Shown: one piece after another, positions 44,830 through 54,367 of the stretch
How the letters are laid out: every line of letters starts with the position of its first letter
Numbering within the stretch: position 1 is the stretch's first letter
DNA from: Maribacter caenipelagi
GTDB taxonomy: Bacteria > Bacteroidota > Bacteroidia > Flavobacteriales > Flavobacteriaceae
DNA: 64,000 nt
Direction of reading: 5' to 3'
Assembly (NCBI RefSeq): GCF_004364175.1
Contig: NZ_SNZW01000017.1
Span: 248,001-312,000, forward strand
Program-made: the position numbers and the translations under genes
The notes under the pieces: model-generated
Told to the model about the DNA's origin: nothing
Databases searched by the model: none
Seen by the model: only the letters and a program-made list of their open reading frames with translations

Positions 44830-45804
44830 CTACCAGGCTTTTAAGCCTAATAACTTCTCTCCTAAAGGTGATAATTTAGCGGTATCATATTTGGTTTGTT
44901 CCCAATTACGTGGATCACCCGGAAATGCATAGCCTTCGGGTGCGATTTTGTTCTGCCAAGAATTGACTCTCCAATTACGCATTTCTTCATTTTCTGGTTC
45001 GGCAGGCATCATAGAAATGTACTGCGCTATTCGTACTTTATCTTTCGACTTATTTGGTCTAATACCGTGTGGTTCTGTGCTATTGAAAATCAACAAATCA
45101 CCGGCCTTCATTTTTACCTTTACTATTTTATCTTCCAGACCATCTAAAGAAGGTTGAAAATGATCTCGATCATCTGGCTGTGTAAGTTTCCATGAATCAT
45201 AATTACGGTATAACCAAGGTATACATTGAAACCCGCCCATATTCTCATCTTCTTGGTCTGCTAATGCCAATACTCCTTGTACGTTTTGGGGCTTGGTCTC
45301 GGGGTCATAATCCCAATGTATAAATCCTTTCTTATCTACTCCTGGTGGTAGTGGAAAATTTAGATTTGCACGATCAATAGTAACCCACAACTTTTCTGTA
45401 CCCCACACATCTACAAATGCATCATATACTCTTTGCGTCTGTCTATTGTTCCATAAATGTTGGTTGTTGTACACCTCAACCATTCCTGTGCCAGTTAGTT
45501 CTTTCATTTGCATTTCTGCTCTTGGTGGTGTATACCATGTAGAAGAATCTGTTGGACTCTTTTCATCAAATTCCCAAAGAAAATCTGCTGTTTTTCTAGC
45601 TTGCTCTAACGGTACTGCATTTTTAATAACTATATATCCATTCTCTATCCAGAATTTCCAGTCTTCTTCACTGAGTACACGAAGTGGCTTACCGTTAGAT
45701 CGATCGTTTAATTTTTGTTTACTGCTTGTTGCTGTTGATGGATTACCGGGTATATCCTTATGCGCTTTATTACCCTGCTCAACTTTATTGTCTGTCTGTT
45801 GCAT
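44830..45804 (-). CDS. Phytanoyl-CoA dioxygenase (PhyH) family protein
   Basis: 324 residues. Fe(II)/2-oxoglutarate oxygenase: facial triad H163 and D165 in HWDYD, and H246 in EPHGIRPN, with R258 as the likely 2-oxoglutarate partner. N-terminal 40 residues are low-complexity and polar. Hydroxylates an unknown small molecule. It is divergent from an AraC regulator gene across 146 bases that hold an inverted repeat, so the two are probably a regulator-target pair. Confidence 0.92.
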   Translation of the reverse strand: MQQTDNKVEQGNKAHKDIPGNPSTATSSKQKLNDRSNGKPLRVLSEEDWKFWIENGYIVIKNAVPLEQARKTADFLWEFDEKSPTDSSTWYTPPRAEMQMKELTGTGMVEVYNNQHLWNNRQTQRVYDAFVDVWGTEKLWVTIDRANLNFPLPPGVDKKGFIHWDYDPETKPQNVQGVLALADQEDENMGGFQCIPWLYRNYDSWKLTQPDDRDHFQPSLDGLEDKIVKVKMKAGDLLIFNSTEPHGIRPNKSKDKVRIAQYISMMPAEPENEEMRNWRVNSWQNKIAPEGYAFPGDPRNWEQTKYDTAKLSPLGEKLLGLKAW

Positions 45805-45869
45805 CGTATAAAATTTTAAGTTGAAAATGTTTTATAAATTTACTGAGCATAAGCTACTTGGACTACCGT

Positions 45870-45896
45870 AATATTGACCACAATTTGAACAATATT
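45870..45896. promoter_or_regulatory. Inverted repeat between AraC and PhyH genes
   Basis: AATATTG (45870-45876) and CAATATT (45890-45896), 13-base spacer. The second arm also starts a direct repeat of AATATTGA. It is in the shared intergenic region, where an AraC-family protein would be expected to bind. Function inferred from position. Confidence 0.45.
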
Positions 45897-45950
45897 GATT
45901 TTAACCTCTTCAAAATGTCAAAACATGTGTAATTTTGTTACATTTAACTC

Positions 45951-46799
45951 ATGAAAATTGAGTTAGAAACTATTGAACCGGCAAGTAAAAGTCCGTTTCG
46001 TTTACTGCACGACCCTAAGCTAAGTCACCTATTTTATTGGCATTTTCACCCTGAATATGAAATCGTTTATATAGAAGGTGCAAACGGAACTAGGCATGTA
46101 GGTGACCATATTTCTGAATATAAAGAAACCGATCTGGTTCTAATAGGTTCGAACATACCACACCTAAATTTTGACTACGGTGTAAAAACATTGTATCGTG
46201 AAGAAGTCTTACATATTAAGCCTTCTTTCAAGAGTACTTTTGTTGACCCTATTCCTGAATTAAAAAACTTAAATAGATTATTAGATCTATCTAGATACGG
46301 AATTGCTTTTCACGGAGAAACCAAAAAAGAAGTAGGCGAATTATTAAAGGAACTCCACACCCTAAAACCCTTTGAATATTTTATGGCGATCATGAATATT
46401 CTAAAAAGGCTTTCTCAAAGTAATGAGTTCGAATTGCTACATAAAAAACCGTATAAGAATAGATATAGTAAAAAGGAACAAAGTAGAATTCGTGATATTT
46501 ACGCATTAATAGATGAGCGTTATCAAGGTAAAATTTCGGTCGATGAAGTTGCTAAATTCTGTAATTTAACGAAACCAGCCTTTTGCCGATACTTTAAAAA
46601 AGCTACAGGTAGTACTTTTATCGAGTTCTTAAATCAATATCGCATCAGCCAATCTAAGCGTTTATTGCTTACCGGCAAAAATGTTAGTGAAACTTGTTTT
46701 GAATGCGGATTCGAAAGTTTGTCGTATTTCAATAGAACGTTTAAAAAAGTAACAGGAGAAAATCCGTCAGCATTTAAAAAGAGATTGCAGCGTGATTAA
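45951..46799 (+). CDS. AraC-family transcription regulator (cupin + HTH)
   Basis: 282 residues. N-terminal cupin-like domain (~20-120, FYWHFHPEYEIVYIEGANGTR) and C-terminal double helix-turn-helix (~185-282: KISVDEVAKFCNLTKPAFCRYFKK, ETCFECGFESLSYFNRTFKK). It binds a small effector, often a sugar, and activates a target. The divergent PhyH gene is the likely target. TAATTTTG at 45930-45937 is 13 bases before the ATG and has no good TTG. Confidence 0.93.
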   Translation: MKIELETIEPASKSPFRLLHDPKLSHLFYWHFHPEYEIVYIEGANGTRHVGDHISEYKETDLVLIGSNIPHLNFDYGVKTLYREEVLHIKPSFKSTFVDPIPELKNLNRLLDLSRYGIAFHGETKKEVGELLKELHTLKPFEYFMAIMNILKRLSQSNEFELLHKKPYKNRYSKKEQSRIRDIYALIDERYQGKISVDEVAKFCNLTKPAFCRYFKKATGSTFIEFLNQYRISQSKRLLLTGKNVSETCFECGFESLSYFNRTFKKVTGENPSAFKKRLQRD

Positions 46800-46927
46800 A
46801 TGAACTAGAACTATAAGCAATAGAGGAAACATGTAACGTGAGACCTTGTTATTTTAGAGAGAACACAATGTCTACATTCATCTACACTTTAGATGGGTAG
46901 CGAATAACTTCTTAAAAAATAATTATC

Positions 46928-47449
46928 ATGGAAATTTTTGATCCTCTTTCGTTAAAAACCGTTTTACAAATATGTGTTGCTGCAGTTTTTATCTATCTAT
47001 ATATGATGTTCATTACTCGAGTAACAGGTAAAAGAACATTCGCTAAAATGACAAGCTTTGATTTTGCAGTTACCATTGCCATGGGCTCTATTCTAGCCGA
47101 TGCTGTTAATAAACCTGTTTCAAGTTTAATGCCCGCAATAGTTTCTATAGCATTACTTGCTGTTTTACAAGCTTTATTTGCAAAGCTATTATCATCATCT
47201 AATGCAGCGCAAAAAGTAATAACCAACACCCCAATTCTTCTAATGAAAAATGGTGCGATTTTGAAAGAGAACTTAAAAAAAGCATTGGTTAGTCAGGCAG
47301 ACTTAATGGGAAAACTTCGAGAAGCAAATGTTTTACAGTTGTCGCAAGTGAAAGCTGTTATTTTTGAAACTACTGGCGATATATCGGTTCTTCACTCAAA
47401 TAAGCCTATAGATATTGATCCTATTATTATGGAAGACGTAAAATCTTAG
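46928..47449 (+). CDS. DUF421 (YetF-like) membrane protein
   Basis: 173 residues. Three N-terminal transmembrane helices (to ~85), with VTGKRTFAKMTSFDFAVTIAMGS, then a cytosolic domain with the LVSQADLMGKLREANV segment. The family covers YetF/YdfR-type proteins of unknown biochemical function. Bounded by a hairpin after its stop. Confidence 0.9.
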   Translation: MEIFDPLSLKTVLQICVAAVFIYLYMMFITRVTGKRTFAKMTSFDFAVTIAMGSILADAVNKPVSSLMPAIVSIALLAVLQALFAKLLSSSNAAQKVITNTPILLMKNGAILKENLKKALVSQADLMGKLREANVLQLSQVKAVIFETTGDISVLHSNKPIDIDPIIMEDVKS

Positions 47450-47461
47450 GTATAAAAAATA

Positions 47462-47482
47462 CCCTATTCTAGCAGAATAGGG
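47462..47482. terminator. Hairpin between convergent DUF421 and lipoprotein genes
   Basis: CCCTATTCT (47462-47470), loop AGC, AGAATAGGG (47474-47482). The minus-strand side has TATTTTTTAT; the plus side has only a short T stretch, so it mainly serves the minus-strand gene. Confidence 0.7.
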
Positions 47483-47508
47483 CATTCTTGAGACAATCAA
47501 CTTAAAAA

Positions 47509-48423
47509 CTATTTAGCCTTCTTTCGTTCTACTTTCATAATAGGATTAGAAGATTTTATTCTTTTCTTACTTTCTGAACCTTTGGCAGATTTTAAATACT
47601 CTTGGTATCCTCTACCTCTAAACTCATAAGTTGTACCGCTATCTGGGTGATATAATTCTATTGTGCTGTCATTTATCACATATAATTCAAAGTAATCATC
47701 GCCCATAAAATCATAATCTAAAGTCAATGTTTTTAATGAATTGTCCCCCTGTACATCATACACTTGATAATCACCTTCAAAATCCCACTGTAAATTAGAA
47801 ACACTCGTATTAGGTGCATCTAAAGAAGACCTGAAAAAATTGGGTAAAAATTGTATATAATTTTCATTATCAAAATCATTTAAAGCGCCTGCTTCACTGG
47901 TGTATATTTTTTCCCAAGCATCATATTCTTGTATGAAGTAGTTGATATTATCGTAGAATACGGTATCATAATCGAAATAATTAATCTGATATCCTTTCAA
48001 ATAGTAAGAAGTGTCTGTACTGGCATCATACAATTCAATCGTATTATTATTCACCGCATAAACTTCTAAAAACCAAGATCCGTCAATATCATGGGCAATA
48101 TCTACCGTACCTCTAAGTGTACCATAAGTACCTACATCAATACCATAACCACCACCCGTTTTGCCGATGCCAACGATATTATTATTCGCATACAACACTC
48201 CGCGATCAAAAGACACCGTAAACGCTCTTTGTAAAAAAGGCACTTCACCATTGCCGCGTGTTGCATTGATATCGACATACCATAAATCATAGCTTTGTAA
48301 AACTTGATCGGTATTAAATGCTGACTCTTCTATAAAATCATCTTCAATAATTACTTCTGTATAACAAGAAACCATTAAAGTGGCTAAAAGAAAATATCCT
48401 GTAAGTAGTTTTATAGTTTTCAT
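47509..48423 (-). CDS. Lipoprotein with two copies of one domain
   Basis: 304 residues. Lipobox MVSC puts the lipid on C20. Two repeats about 122-126 residues apart: LQSYDLWYVDIN at 42 and IQEYDAWEKIYT at 164, and ELYDASTDTSYYLKGY at 130 and ELYHPDSGTTYEFRGRGY at 256 (numbers approximate). Each repeat is a beta-rich unit with Asp/Asn turns. No known catalytic motif. The C-terminal tail is Lys/Arg-rich. Function unknown. Confidence 0.8.
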   Translation of the reverse strand: MKTIKLLTGYFLLATLMVSCYTEVIIEDDFIEESAFNTDQVLQSYDLWYVDINATRGNGEVPFLQRAFTVSFDRGVLYANNNIVGIGKTGGGYGIDVGTYGTLRGTVDIAHDIDGSWFLEVYAVNNNTIELYDASTDTSYYLKGYQINYFDYDTVFYDNINYFIQEYDAWEKIYTSEAGALNDFDNENYIQFLPNFFRSSLDAPNTSVSNLQWDFEGDYQVYDVQGDNSLKTLTLDYDFMGDDYFELYVINDSTIELYHPDSGTTYEFRGRGYQEYLKSAKGSESKKRIKSSNPIMKVERKKAK

Positions 48424-48533
48424 ATGATTTCATTTAATAGGTTATTAACCATAAAACAATCTCCATGCCAAAATTTACATAAGACTGATACTAATGACAT
48501 TATGAGCATCTAAATTATTGGTAAATTTGCCCT

Positions 48534-49535
48534 ATGAATAACGATGCGAAATTTGCAGTTTTAGGCGGTGGAAGCTGGGCTACGGCTATTGTAAAAATGT
48601 TGACCAATAATCAAAAAGAAGTTGGTTGGTATATGCGAAATACAGATGCTATTGAACATATTAAATCTCAAAGGCACAACCCAAATTACCTTACTTCGGT
48701 AGAGTTTAAACCAGAGCAATTGATTTTGACTAACAACATCAACGAAGCTGTCAATTATGCCGATGTCTTAATTTTCGCTATCCCTTCTGCTTTTTTGGTA
48801 GGAGAATTAGAAAAATTAACTGTTTCATTAAAAGATAAAATAATCTTTTCTGCGATTAAGGGTATTGTACCCGAATCTGGATTAATAGTTGGTGAGCATT
48901 TTCATAACGTTTATGAAATACCTTTTGACCATATTGGTGTTATTACTGGGCCTTGTCATGCAGAAGAAGTAGCCATGGAGCGACTTTCTTACTTGACCAT
49001 TGCATGTGCCGATACTGAGAAGGCTAAATTGGTAGCCAATAATCTAGCTAGTAATTACATTAAAACCAATATTAGCAAAGACATTATCGGTACAGAATAT
49101 GCCGCAATGCTAAAAAACATTTATGCGATTGCCGCTGGTATAGCTCATGGATTGGGTTATGGTGATAATTTTCAGAGTGTATTAATGAGTAATGCCATTC
49201 GTGAAATGAAACGTTATACCAAGCGTATTCACAATTTAGATCGTAATATTAACAAGTCTGCTTATTTAGGCGATTTATTGGTTACCGGATACTCTGTGTT
49301 TAGTCGAAATAGAATGTTCGGTAATATGATTGGAAAAGGATACACTGTAAAAAGTGCACAGATGGAAATGAGTATGATTGCCGAAGGGTATTATGCCGCC
49401 AAAAGCGCTTATAACATAAAAGAGAACTTTACAAAAAAGGTCAAAACTCCTATTATTGACGCTGTTTACAAAGTTCTCTATGAGAATAAAAACCCTAAAA
49501 AGGTGTTTCTTGATTTAACTGATAAGTTAGATTAA
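48534..49535 (+). CDS. gpsA: Glycerol-3-phosphate dehydrogenase (NAD(P)+)
   Basis: 333 residues. Makes sn-glycerol-3-phosphate from dihydroxyacetone phosphate for phospholipid synthesis. NAD-binding VLGGGSWATAIVKML at the N-terminus and the catalytic Lys in EYAAMLKNIYAIAAGI. Its stop overlaps glpD by 4 bases in a convergent arrangement. TAAATTTG is 4 bases before the ATG but has no TTG at the right distance. Confidence 0.96.
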   Translation: MNNDAKFAVLGGGSWATAIVKMLTNNQKEVGWYMRNTDAIEHIKSQRHNPNYLTSVEFKPEQLILTNNINEAVNYADVLIFAIPSAFLVGELEKLTVSLKDKIIFSAIKGIVPESGLIVGEHFHNVYEIPFDHIGVITGPCHAEEVAMERLSYLTIACADTEKAKLVANNLASNYIKTNISKDIIGTEYAAMLKNIYAIAAGIAHGLGYGDNFQSVLMSNAIREMKRYTKRIHNLDRNINKSAYLGDLLVTGYSVFSRNRMFGNMIGKGYTVKSAQMEMSMIAEGYYAAKSAYNIKENFTKKVKTPIIDAVYKVLYENKNPKKVFLDLTDKLD

Positions 49536-51199
49536 CGTCTCTCTAAAGAAAAATCTGAATGCTCTTTTAATTCTGCGTTCAAGGTTGTTCTCCATTCTTC
49601 GACTACGTCATCTGTTACTTTGAACCTTTTCTGAAACTCCGCCATTAACGGTTCCATTAGAGTTCTAACGCTATCTATATCGAAATAAAGTCTACCTGTT
49701 CTTCTAATGAAGAAATCCATAGGGGTTTGCACCATTTCATAATCAATACCAAATGTCAATTCTGCTTTGGCCAAACGCACGTATTTATCTGTTTCAACAA
49801 TACCCTTGTAATTTTCAAGAATCTTCTCTGTTTGTTTACCATAGTTGGTTACCAAAAACCAGGCATCGTGCTTTGTAAAACCGTCTTCTTTGATTTGCTC
49901 ATACACTTCGTCAATGTATTTTTTTACATGCTTAAATTTTTTAAAATCTACGTTTCCGCATAGAAAAATTTTCTCTGTATAGCATTCTTTTAGCTCGGTA
50001 TCATATTCCTCTTCCATTTTCTTGGCAATACGATCCACTACTCTTTCTGCCATTTTACGGTAACCTGTTAGCTTACCGCCTGCAATACTTACCAAACCAG
50101 TATCTGATACAAAAATTTCATCTTTTCTCGATAATTCTGAAGCTGATTTACCTTCTTCATGTATTAAAGGCCTTAAACCTGCCCAAGAAGAAACAATATC
50201 TTCTAACTCTAAGTTGATATCAGGAAACATGTTATTCACCGCAGAAATCAAATAAATGGCATCTGCAAGATCTGTTCGTACATTGTCTTTATTATCATTG
50301 AAGTTGGTATCTGTTGTACCAACATAGGTGATTTTACCTCTTGGTATGGCGAACATCATTCTGCCATCGGGAATATCAAAATAACAAGATTGTTTCACTG
50401 GCAGCTTTTCATATGGAAAAACTAAGTGAACCCCTTTGGTTAAATGTAGTTGTTTTCCTTTTTTAGAATTATTTAGGCTTCGCAATTCATCTACCCACGG
50501 ACCAGCAGCGCTGATTACATATTTCGACTTAATAGTAAACTCTTTGCCTGTAACCGTATCTATTGCCTTAACACCGGCAATTTTCTCATCGTCGTAAATA
50601 AACTCATTAACCTTGGCATAATTTAATGCCTGCGCACCAAATAAAAGACTGGTTTTTATATTCTCAATGGTTAAACGGGCATCGTCTGTTCTATATTCGG
50701 CATAATAACCTGCACCGTTCAAAATCTTTTTAGGTAATAGAGGCTCCAATTTCATGGCTTCCTTTTTTTCTAGCATTTTTCGCTTATCATCACCCGTAAC
50801 TTGAGCCAGAATATCGTATACCTTAAGACCAATAGATGTCAACCATTTACCGTAAGAACCGTTTTCTATTAACGGTAATAACATTTTTTCTGGTAGCACT
50901 AAATGAGGAGCCAATTTATGTACAATGGCACGTTCAGAACCTACTTCTTTCACCAACCAAAAATCGAATTGTTTTAAATAACGGAGCCCTCCATGTATCA
51001 GTTTAGTAGATTTACTACTGGTACCAGAAGCAAAATCTCCTTTTTCTAACAAGGCTACTTTTAACCCACGAGACGCAGCATCTAAGGCGATACCACCGCC
51101 GGTAATTCCACCACCGATTACCACTAAATCAAAATCTTCCGATTCTAGGTGATCTATCGTTTTTTGGCGTTCTAAATTGGTGAATTTTATATTTTTCAT
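49532..51199 (-). CDS. glpD: Glycerol-3-phosphate dehydrogenase, FAD-dependent
   Basis: The start at 51199 (MKNIKFTNLERQ) is preferred; the frame stays open to 51271. 555 residues. Oxidises glycerol-3-phosphate to dihydroxyacetone phosphate with electrons to quinone, at the inner membrane. FAD-binding DLVVIGGGITGGGIALDAASRG, the loop SSKSTKLIHGGLRYL and the C-terminal domain. It lies directly downstream of glpK on the same strand (138 bases) and opposes gpsA. Confidence 0.95.
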   Translation of the reverse strand: MKNIKFTNLERQKTIDHLESEDFDLVVIGGGITGGGIALDAASRGLKVALLEKGDFASGTSSKSTKLIHGGLRYLKQFDFWLVKEVGSERAIVHKLAPHLVLPEKMLLPLIENGSYGKWLTSIGLKVYDILAQVTGDDKRKMLEKKEAMKLEPLLPKKILNGAGYYAEYRTDDARLTIENIKTSLLFGAQALNYAKVNEFIYDDEKIAGVKAIDTVTGKEFTIKSKYVISAAGPWVDELRSLNNSKKGKQLHLTKGVHLVFPYEKLPVKQSCYFDIPDGRMMFAIPRGKITYVGTTDTNFNDNKDNVRTDLADAIYLISAVNNMFPDINLELEDIVSSWAGLRPLIHEEGKSASELSRKDEIFVSDTGLVSIAGGKLTGYRKMAERVVDRIAKKMEEEYDTELKECYTEKIFLCGNVDFKKFKHVKKYIDEVYEQIKEDGFTKHDAWFLVTNYGKQTEKILENYKGIVETDKYVRLAKAELTFGIDYEMVQTPMDFFIRRTGRLYFDIDSVRTLMEPLMAEFQKRFKVTDDVVEEWRTTLNAELKEHSDFSLERR

Positions 51200-51337
51200 C
51201 AGTAGATGTATTTTTAGTTTTAAGCAGATATTTTGGTCGTAACACAAACAACACCCAACATCTAGAAGCAAAGATATAGCTAGTTATATGCTATTCTATG
51301 CTCTATAAAATTAATAAATTGTAAAATTGATAATAGG

Positions 51338-52828
51338 CTATTCCTCTTCTTCCCATCCTTTTGATCTTTCAACTGCCTTTTGCCATTTTTTATACAAGCG
51401 TTTTCTTTTTACACGATCAAAAGTTGGTTTAAAAATTCGGTCCATTGGTCGACTTTGATCAATATCAGATTGCTGCCAAAAACCAACCTGTATACCTGCA
51501 AGAAATGCAGCACCCATAGCGGTAGATTCTATAATTTCTGGTCGATGTACTTCAGAATCTAAAATATCTGCCTGAAATTGCATTAGATGATTATTTGCAC
51601 AAGCACCGCCATCTACCCTTAGGTTTTTTAGCTGAATACCCGAATCATCTTCCATAGCCTTTAAAATATCTTTAGTTTGGTATGCCAATGCTTCTAAAGT
51701 CGCCTTTGCCAAATGTGCCTTACCTGTATCTCTAGTTAAACCGAAGACGGCACCTCTTGCATACATATCCCAATAAGGTGCACCAAGACCAGCGAAGGCC
51801 GGTACCACGTAAACAGGATTCTCGCCCTCTATTGAATTTGCCAATTCTTCTGTTTCTTTGGCATCTTTAATAAGTTCTAAACCATCTCGCAACCACTGTA
51901 TAGCGGCTCCTGCAATAAAAATACTACCTTCTAAGGCATAATTAACCTTGCCATCTAAGCCGTAAGCAATAGTGGTTAATAGTCCGTTTTTAGAAAATTG
52001 TGGTTTCTCACCAGTATTCATTAACATAAAGCAACCAGTACCATACGTATTTTTTGCAGATCCTTTCTTAAAGCAAGCTTGACCAAATAATGCCGCTTGT
52101 TGATCACCCGCAATACCTGCAATAGGAATTTTTACTCCATCAATTTCATAATCTCCAAAATTCGCGGCAGATGGTTTTACTTCTGGTAGCATGGTTTTAG
52201 GTATATCTAATGCCTTCAACATTTTATCATCCCACTTTAGATTTACAATATCATAAATCATGGTACGAGACGCGTTGGTATAATCAGTTACGTGATTATG
52301 ATTTTTCGTCATATTCCAAACCAACCAATTATCTATTGTACCCATTAATAAATCACCAGCTTTAGCTTTCATTTTAGCTCCTTCAACATTGTCAAGAATC
52401 CATTTTACTTTGGTACCCGAAAAATAAGAATCAATGACCAACCCTGTAGTTGTCTTTACATGCTCTGTTAAACCTATTTTCTTAAGATGCTCACAAATAT
52501 CTGCTGTACGTTTGTCTTGCCAAACAATGGCGTTATAAACAGGCTCCCCAGTATTCTTATCCCAAACTACGGTAGTTTCCCTTTGGTTGGTAATACCTAT
52601 ACCAACAATTTCTGTGGGTTTGACTTTTTCCTTCTCTAAAAGTTCTTTTAAAACTTCCATCTGAGAAGATAAAATTTCTTTTGGGTCATGTTCTACCCAA
52701 CCCGATTTAGGAAAAATCTGTTTAAATTCTTTTTGGACCATTCCTTGAATGGTGCCATCATGGTCCACTAATAAAGCCCTAGAGCTTGTAGTACCTTGAT
52801 CTAATGATATTATAAATTGCCTTGACAT
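51338..52828 (-). CDS. glpK: Glycerol kinase
   Basis: 496 residues. FGGY family; phosphorylates glycerol with ATP. Visible: [16 protein letters not shown] at the N-terminus, the [14 protein letters not shown] region, [24 protein letters not shown] and the C-terminal FGGY-like segment with RVDGGACAN. It is upstream of glpD. No glpF or other glycerol transporter gene is in this part of the window. Confidence 0.97.
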   Translation of the reverse strand: MSRQFIISLDQGTTSSRALLVDHDGTIQGMVQKEFKQIFPKSGWVEHDPKEILSSQMEVLKELLEKEKVKPTEIVGIGITNQRETTVVWDKNTGEPVYNAIVWQDKRTADICEHLKKIGLTEHVKTTTGLVIDSYFSGTKVKWILDNVEGAKMKAKAGDLLMGTIDNWLVWNMTKNHNHVTDYTNASRTMIYDIVNLKWDDKMLKALDIPKTMLPEVKPSAANFGDYEIDGVKIPIAGIAGDQQAALFGQACFKKGSAKNTYGTGCFMLMNTGEKPQFSKNGLLTTIAYGLDGKVNYALEGSIFIAGAAIQWLRDGLELIKDAKETEELANSIEGENPVYVVPAFAGLGAPYWDMYARGAVFGLTRDTGKAHLAKATLEALAYQTKDILKAMEDDSGIQLKNLRVDGGACANNHLMQFQADILDSEVHRPEIIESTAMGAAFLAGIQVGFWQQSDIDQSRPMDRIFKPTFDRVKRKRLYKKWQKAVERSKGWEEEE

Positions 52829-52906
52829 GTGCTTTAAGTTGTTTCTCTAAATATAGCGGAAATAAAAATTAATGCAAAGCAACGAATGTTGAAGAGATGT
52901 GAAGAA

Positions 52907-53215
52907 TTAAGTGCTTCTGCTAAAACTATATTCCCGTTCTACCAAACAAATGCGAACGGTATAAGATTCGTACCAATCTGCTATACCTTTTTTCTGAGCT
53001 AACAAATGGTCTGCCTGTTGTTTCCAGTCATGAATTGCATTTAGATTTTCCCAATAACTTACGGTTATTCCTATTTCTTGACGTGCACTTTCAATACCTA
53101 TAAAACCAGATTGTTCCTTAGCCAAACGCTCCATGAACTCTGCCATTTTACCGTAACCATTATCACCTGCTGTTCTAGTAGAAGTAAAAATTACAGCGTA
53201 ATATGGCTTTTGCAT
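52907..53215 (-). CDS. Antibiotic biosynthesis monooxygenase (ABM) domain protein
   Basis: 102 residues, a small dimeric alpha/beta barrel. SARQEIGITVSYWENLNAIHDWKQQADHLLAQ is typical of the ABM fold. Members include monooxygenases and quinone- or haem-related enzymes, so activity is not assigned. It starts 2 bases after the upstream gene's stop and is 78 bases from glpK, which it probably does not belong with. Confidence 0.88.
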   Translation of the reverse strand: MQKPYYAVIFTSTRTAGDNGYGKMAEFMERLAKEQSGFIGIESARQEIGITVSYWENLNAIHDWKQQADHLLAQKKGIADWYESYTVRICLVEREYSFSRST

Positions 53216-53217
53216 CT

Positions 53218-53574
53218 TTATTGAATAAACTCTTTTTCTACAAAATAGGTAACAATTGCTTCTTTCATAAGTACCGTTTGCTCTCCGGCTTTCAAAGAAG
53301 GTAATTCTTCCATTACATTATAATGAGGCCAACCATCTTCATCGAAAAAACTAAACTCATAAAAACCGTAAGGTTCTAAAAGACGACAAATTGCGATGTG
53401 CATTAAATCTAACTTATCATCTTTCTTATATTTTTTATGATACTGCCCTAATTCTTGAACACCTATCAAGTAAATGATGGCATCTAATTCTAAAGGGTCA
53501 CCGTCAGAAAACTTTCCAGAGAGCTTTTCTACCAAATAATCCCACCGTTCTTTTAATTGTATATCCCTTGCCAT
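53218..53574 (-). CDS. Conserved protein of unknown function (Bacteroidota)
   Basis: 118 residues from the ATG at 53574 (MARDIQLKERWD). An upstream in-frame ATG at 53622 would place the start before the -7 element, so it is rejected. No signal peptide or membrane segment. Motifs: LELDAIIYLIGVQELGQYHKKYKKDDKLDLMHIAIC. Its stop is 2 bases before the ABM gene start, so both are one unit. Function unknown. Confidence 0.7.
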   Translation of the reverse strand: MARDIQLKERWDYLVEKLSGKFSDGDPLELDAIIYLIGVQELGQYHKKYKKDDKLDLMHIAICRLLEPYGFYEFSFFDEDGWPHYNVMEELPSLKAGEQTVLMKEAIVTYFVEKEFIQ

Positions 53575-53608
53575 AAAATTAACTTCAATCTCATCTATGA
53601 TATTGACC

Positions 53609-53640
53609 TTGCAAAGGTACAAATCAAAGTTCTATATTTG
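53609..53640 (+). promoter_or_regulatory. Bacteroidota-type promoter for cvpA, overlapping a divergent one
   Basis: TTG (53609-53611), 21 bases, TATATTTG (53633-53640): close to the ideal consensus. The transcript would begin near 53647, about 10 bases before the ATG. On the minus strand CAAAGGTA (53612-53619), i.e. TACCTTTG, can be the -7 element for the opposite gene; it touches the plus TTG. Confidence 0.68.
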
Positions 53641-53656
53641 TTAAAACACTTTACGA

Positions 53657-54181
53657 ATGGGACTTTTAGATATTTTACTTGGATTACCCTTAATATGGGG
53701 TCTTTGGAAAGGATATAAAAACGGACTATTCATGGAGATAGCTTCTATTGTTGCACTTGTTGCCGGTATTTTCGGAGCCATTCATTTTTCATACATAACG
53801 GGCGACTATTTATCTGAACACTTGAACTGGGATGAACGCAACATGAGCATCATTGCCTTTATTGTTACATTGGTGCTCATCATGATCATAGTAAATTTAG
53901 TCGGAAAATTATTGACCAAAGTTGCCAACTTCGCTATGCTAGGTTCTTTGAACAAAATTGCCGGAGGTATTTTCGGTGCTTTAAAAGTTGCAATTTTATT
54001 AGGTGCTGCTTTTATTTTTTTTGATAGAATGGACAGTACATTTAATTTGCTAGATGAAGACACTAAGAAGGAATCAATTCTCTACCAACCTATTAAAGAT
54101 ATAGGCGCCTTAATTTTTGATACCGTGTTACAAAATGAAGAACTTCAAAAAGAGTCTTCTGAAGAACCTGTTACTATTTAA
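53657..54181 (+). CDS. CvpA-family membrane protein
   Basis: 174 residues with four hydrophobic helices and the family start GLLDILLGLPLIWGLWKGYKNG. A short acidic tail follows. CvpA is linked to colicin V production, purine operons and envelope stress; exact role unknown. Monocistronic with its own promoter. Confidence 0.92.
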   Translation: MGLLDILLGLPLIWGLWKGYKNGLFMEIASIVALVAGIFGAIHFSYITGDYLSEHLNWDERNMSIIAFIVTLVLIMIIVNLVGKLLTKVANFAMLGSLNKIAGGIFGALKVAILLGAAFIFFDRMDSTFNLLDEDTKKESILYQPIKDIGALIFDTVLQNEELQKESSEEPVTI

Positions 54182-54367
54182 ACACATTGTCAACTAATCT
54201 AACTTTTCGAGCACTTTATCGAATATGCATTTTTGTTACTGCCCTGCATTTAATTTTTCGATAATATTACTATAACGATTACCCAAATCGATTACGAGAG
54301 CTTAGAACACTCTTAACTTTTTTACCTACTGCGCTACGCCGAGAGGCTACAATTTAAAGACACTTAT

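Noticed and set aside
46800..46927. Possible RNA gene in the AraC-DUF421 gap
   Set aside because: Only a 5-bp stem CATCT/AGATG is visible, without terminator or conserved motif.
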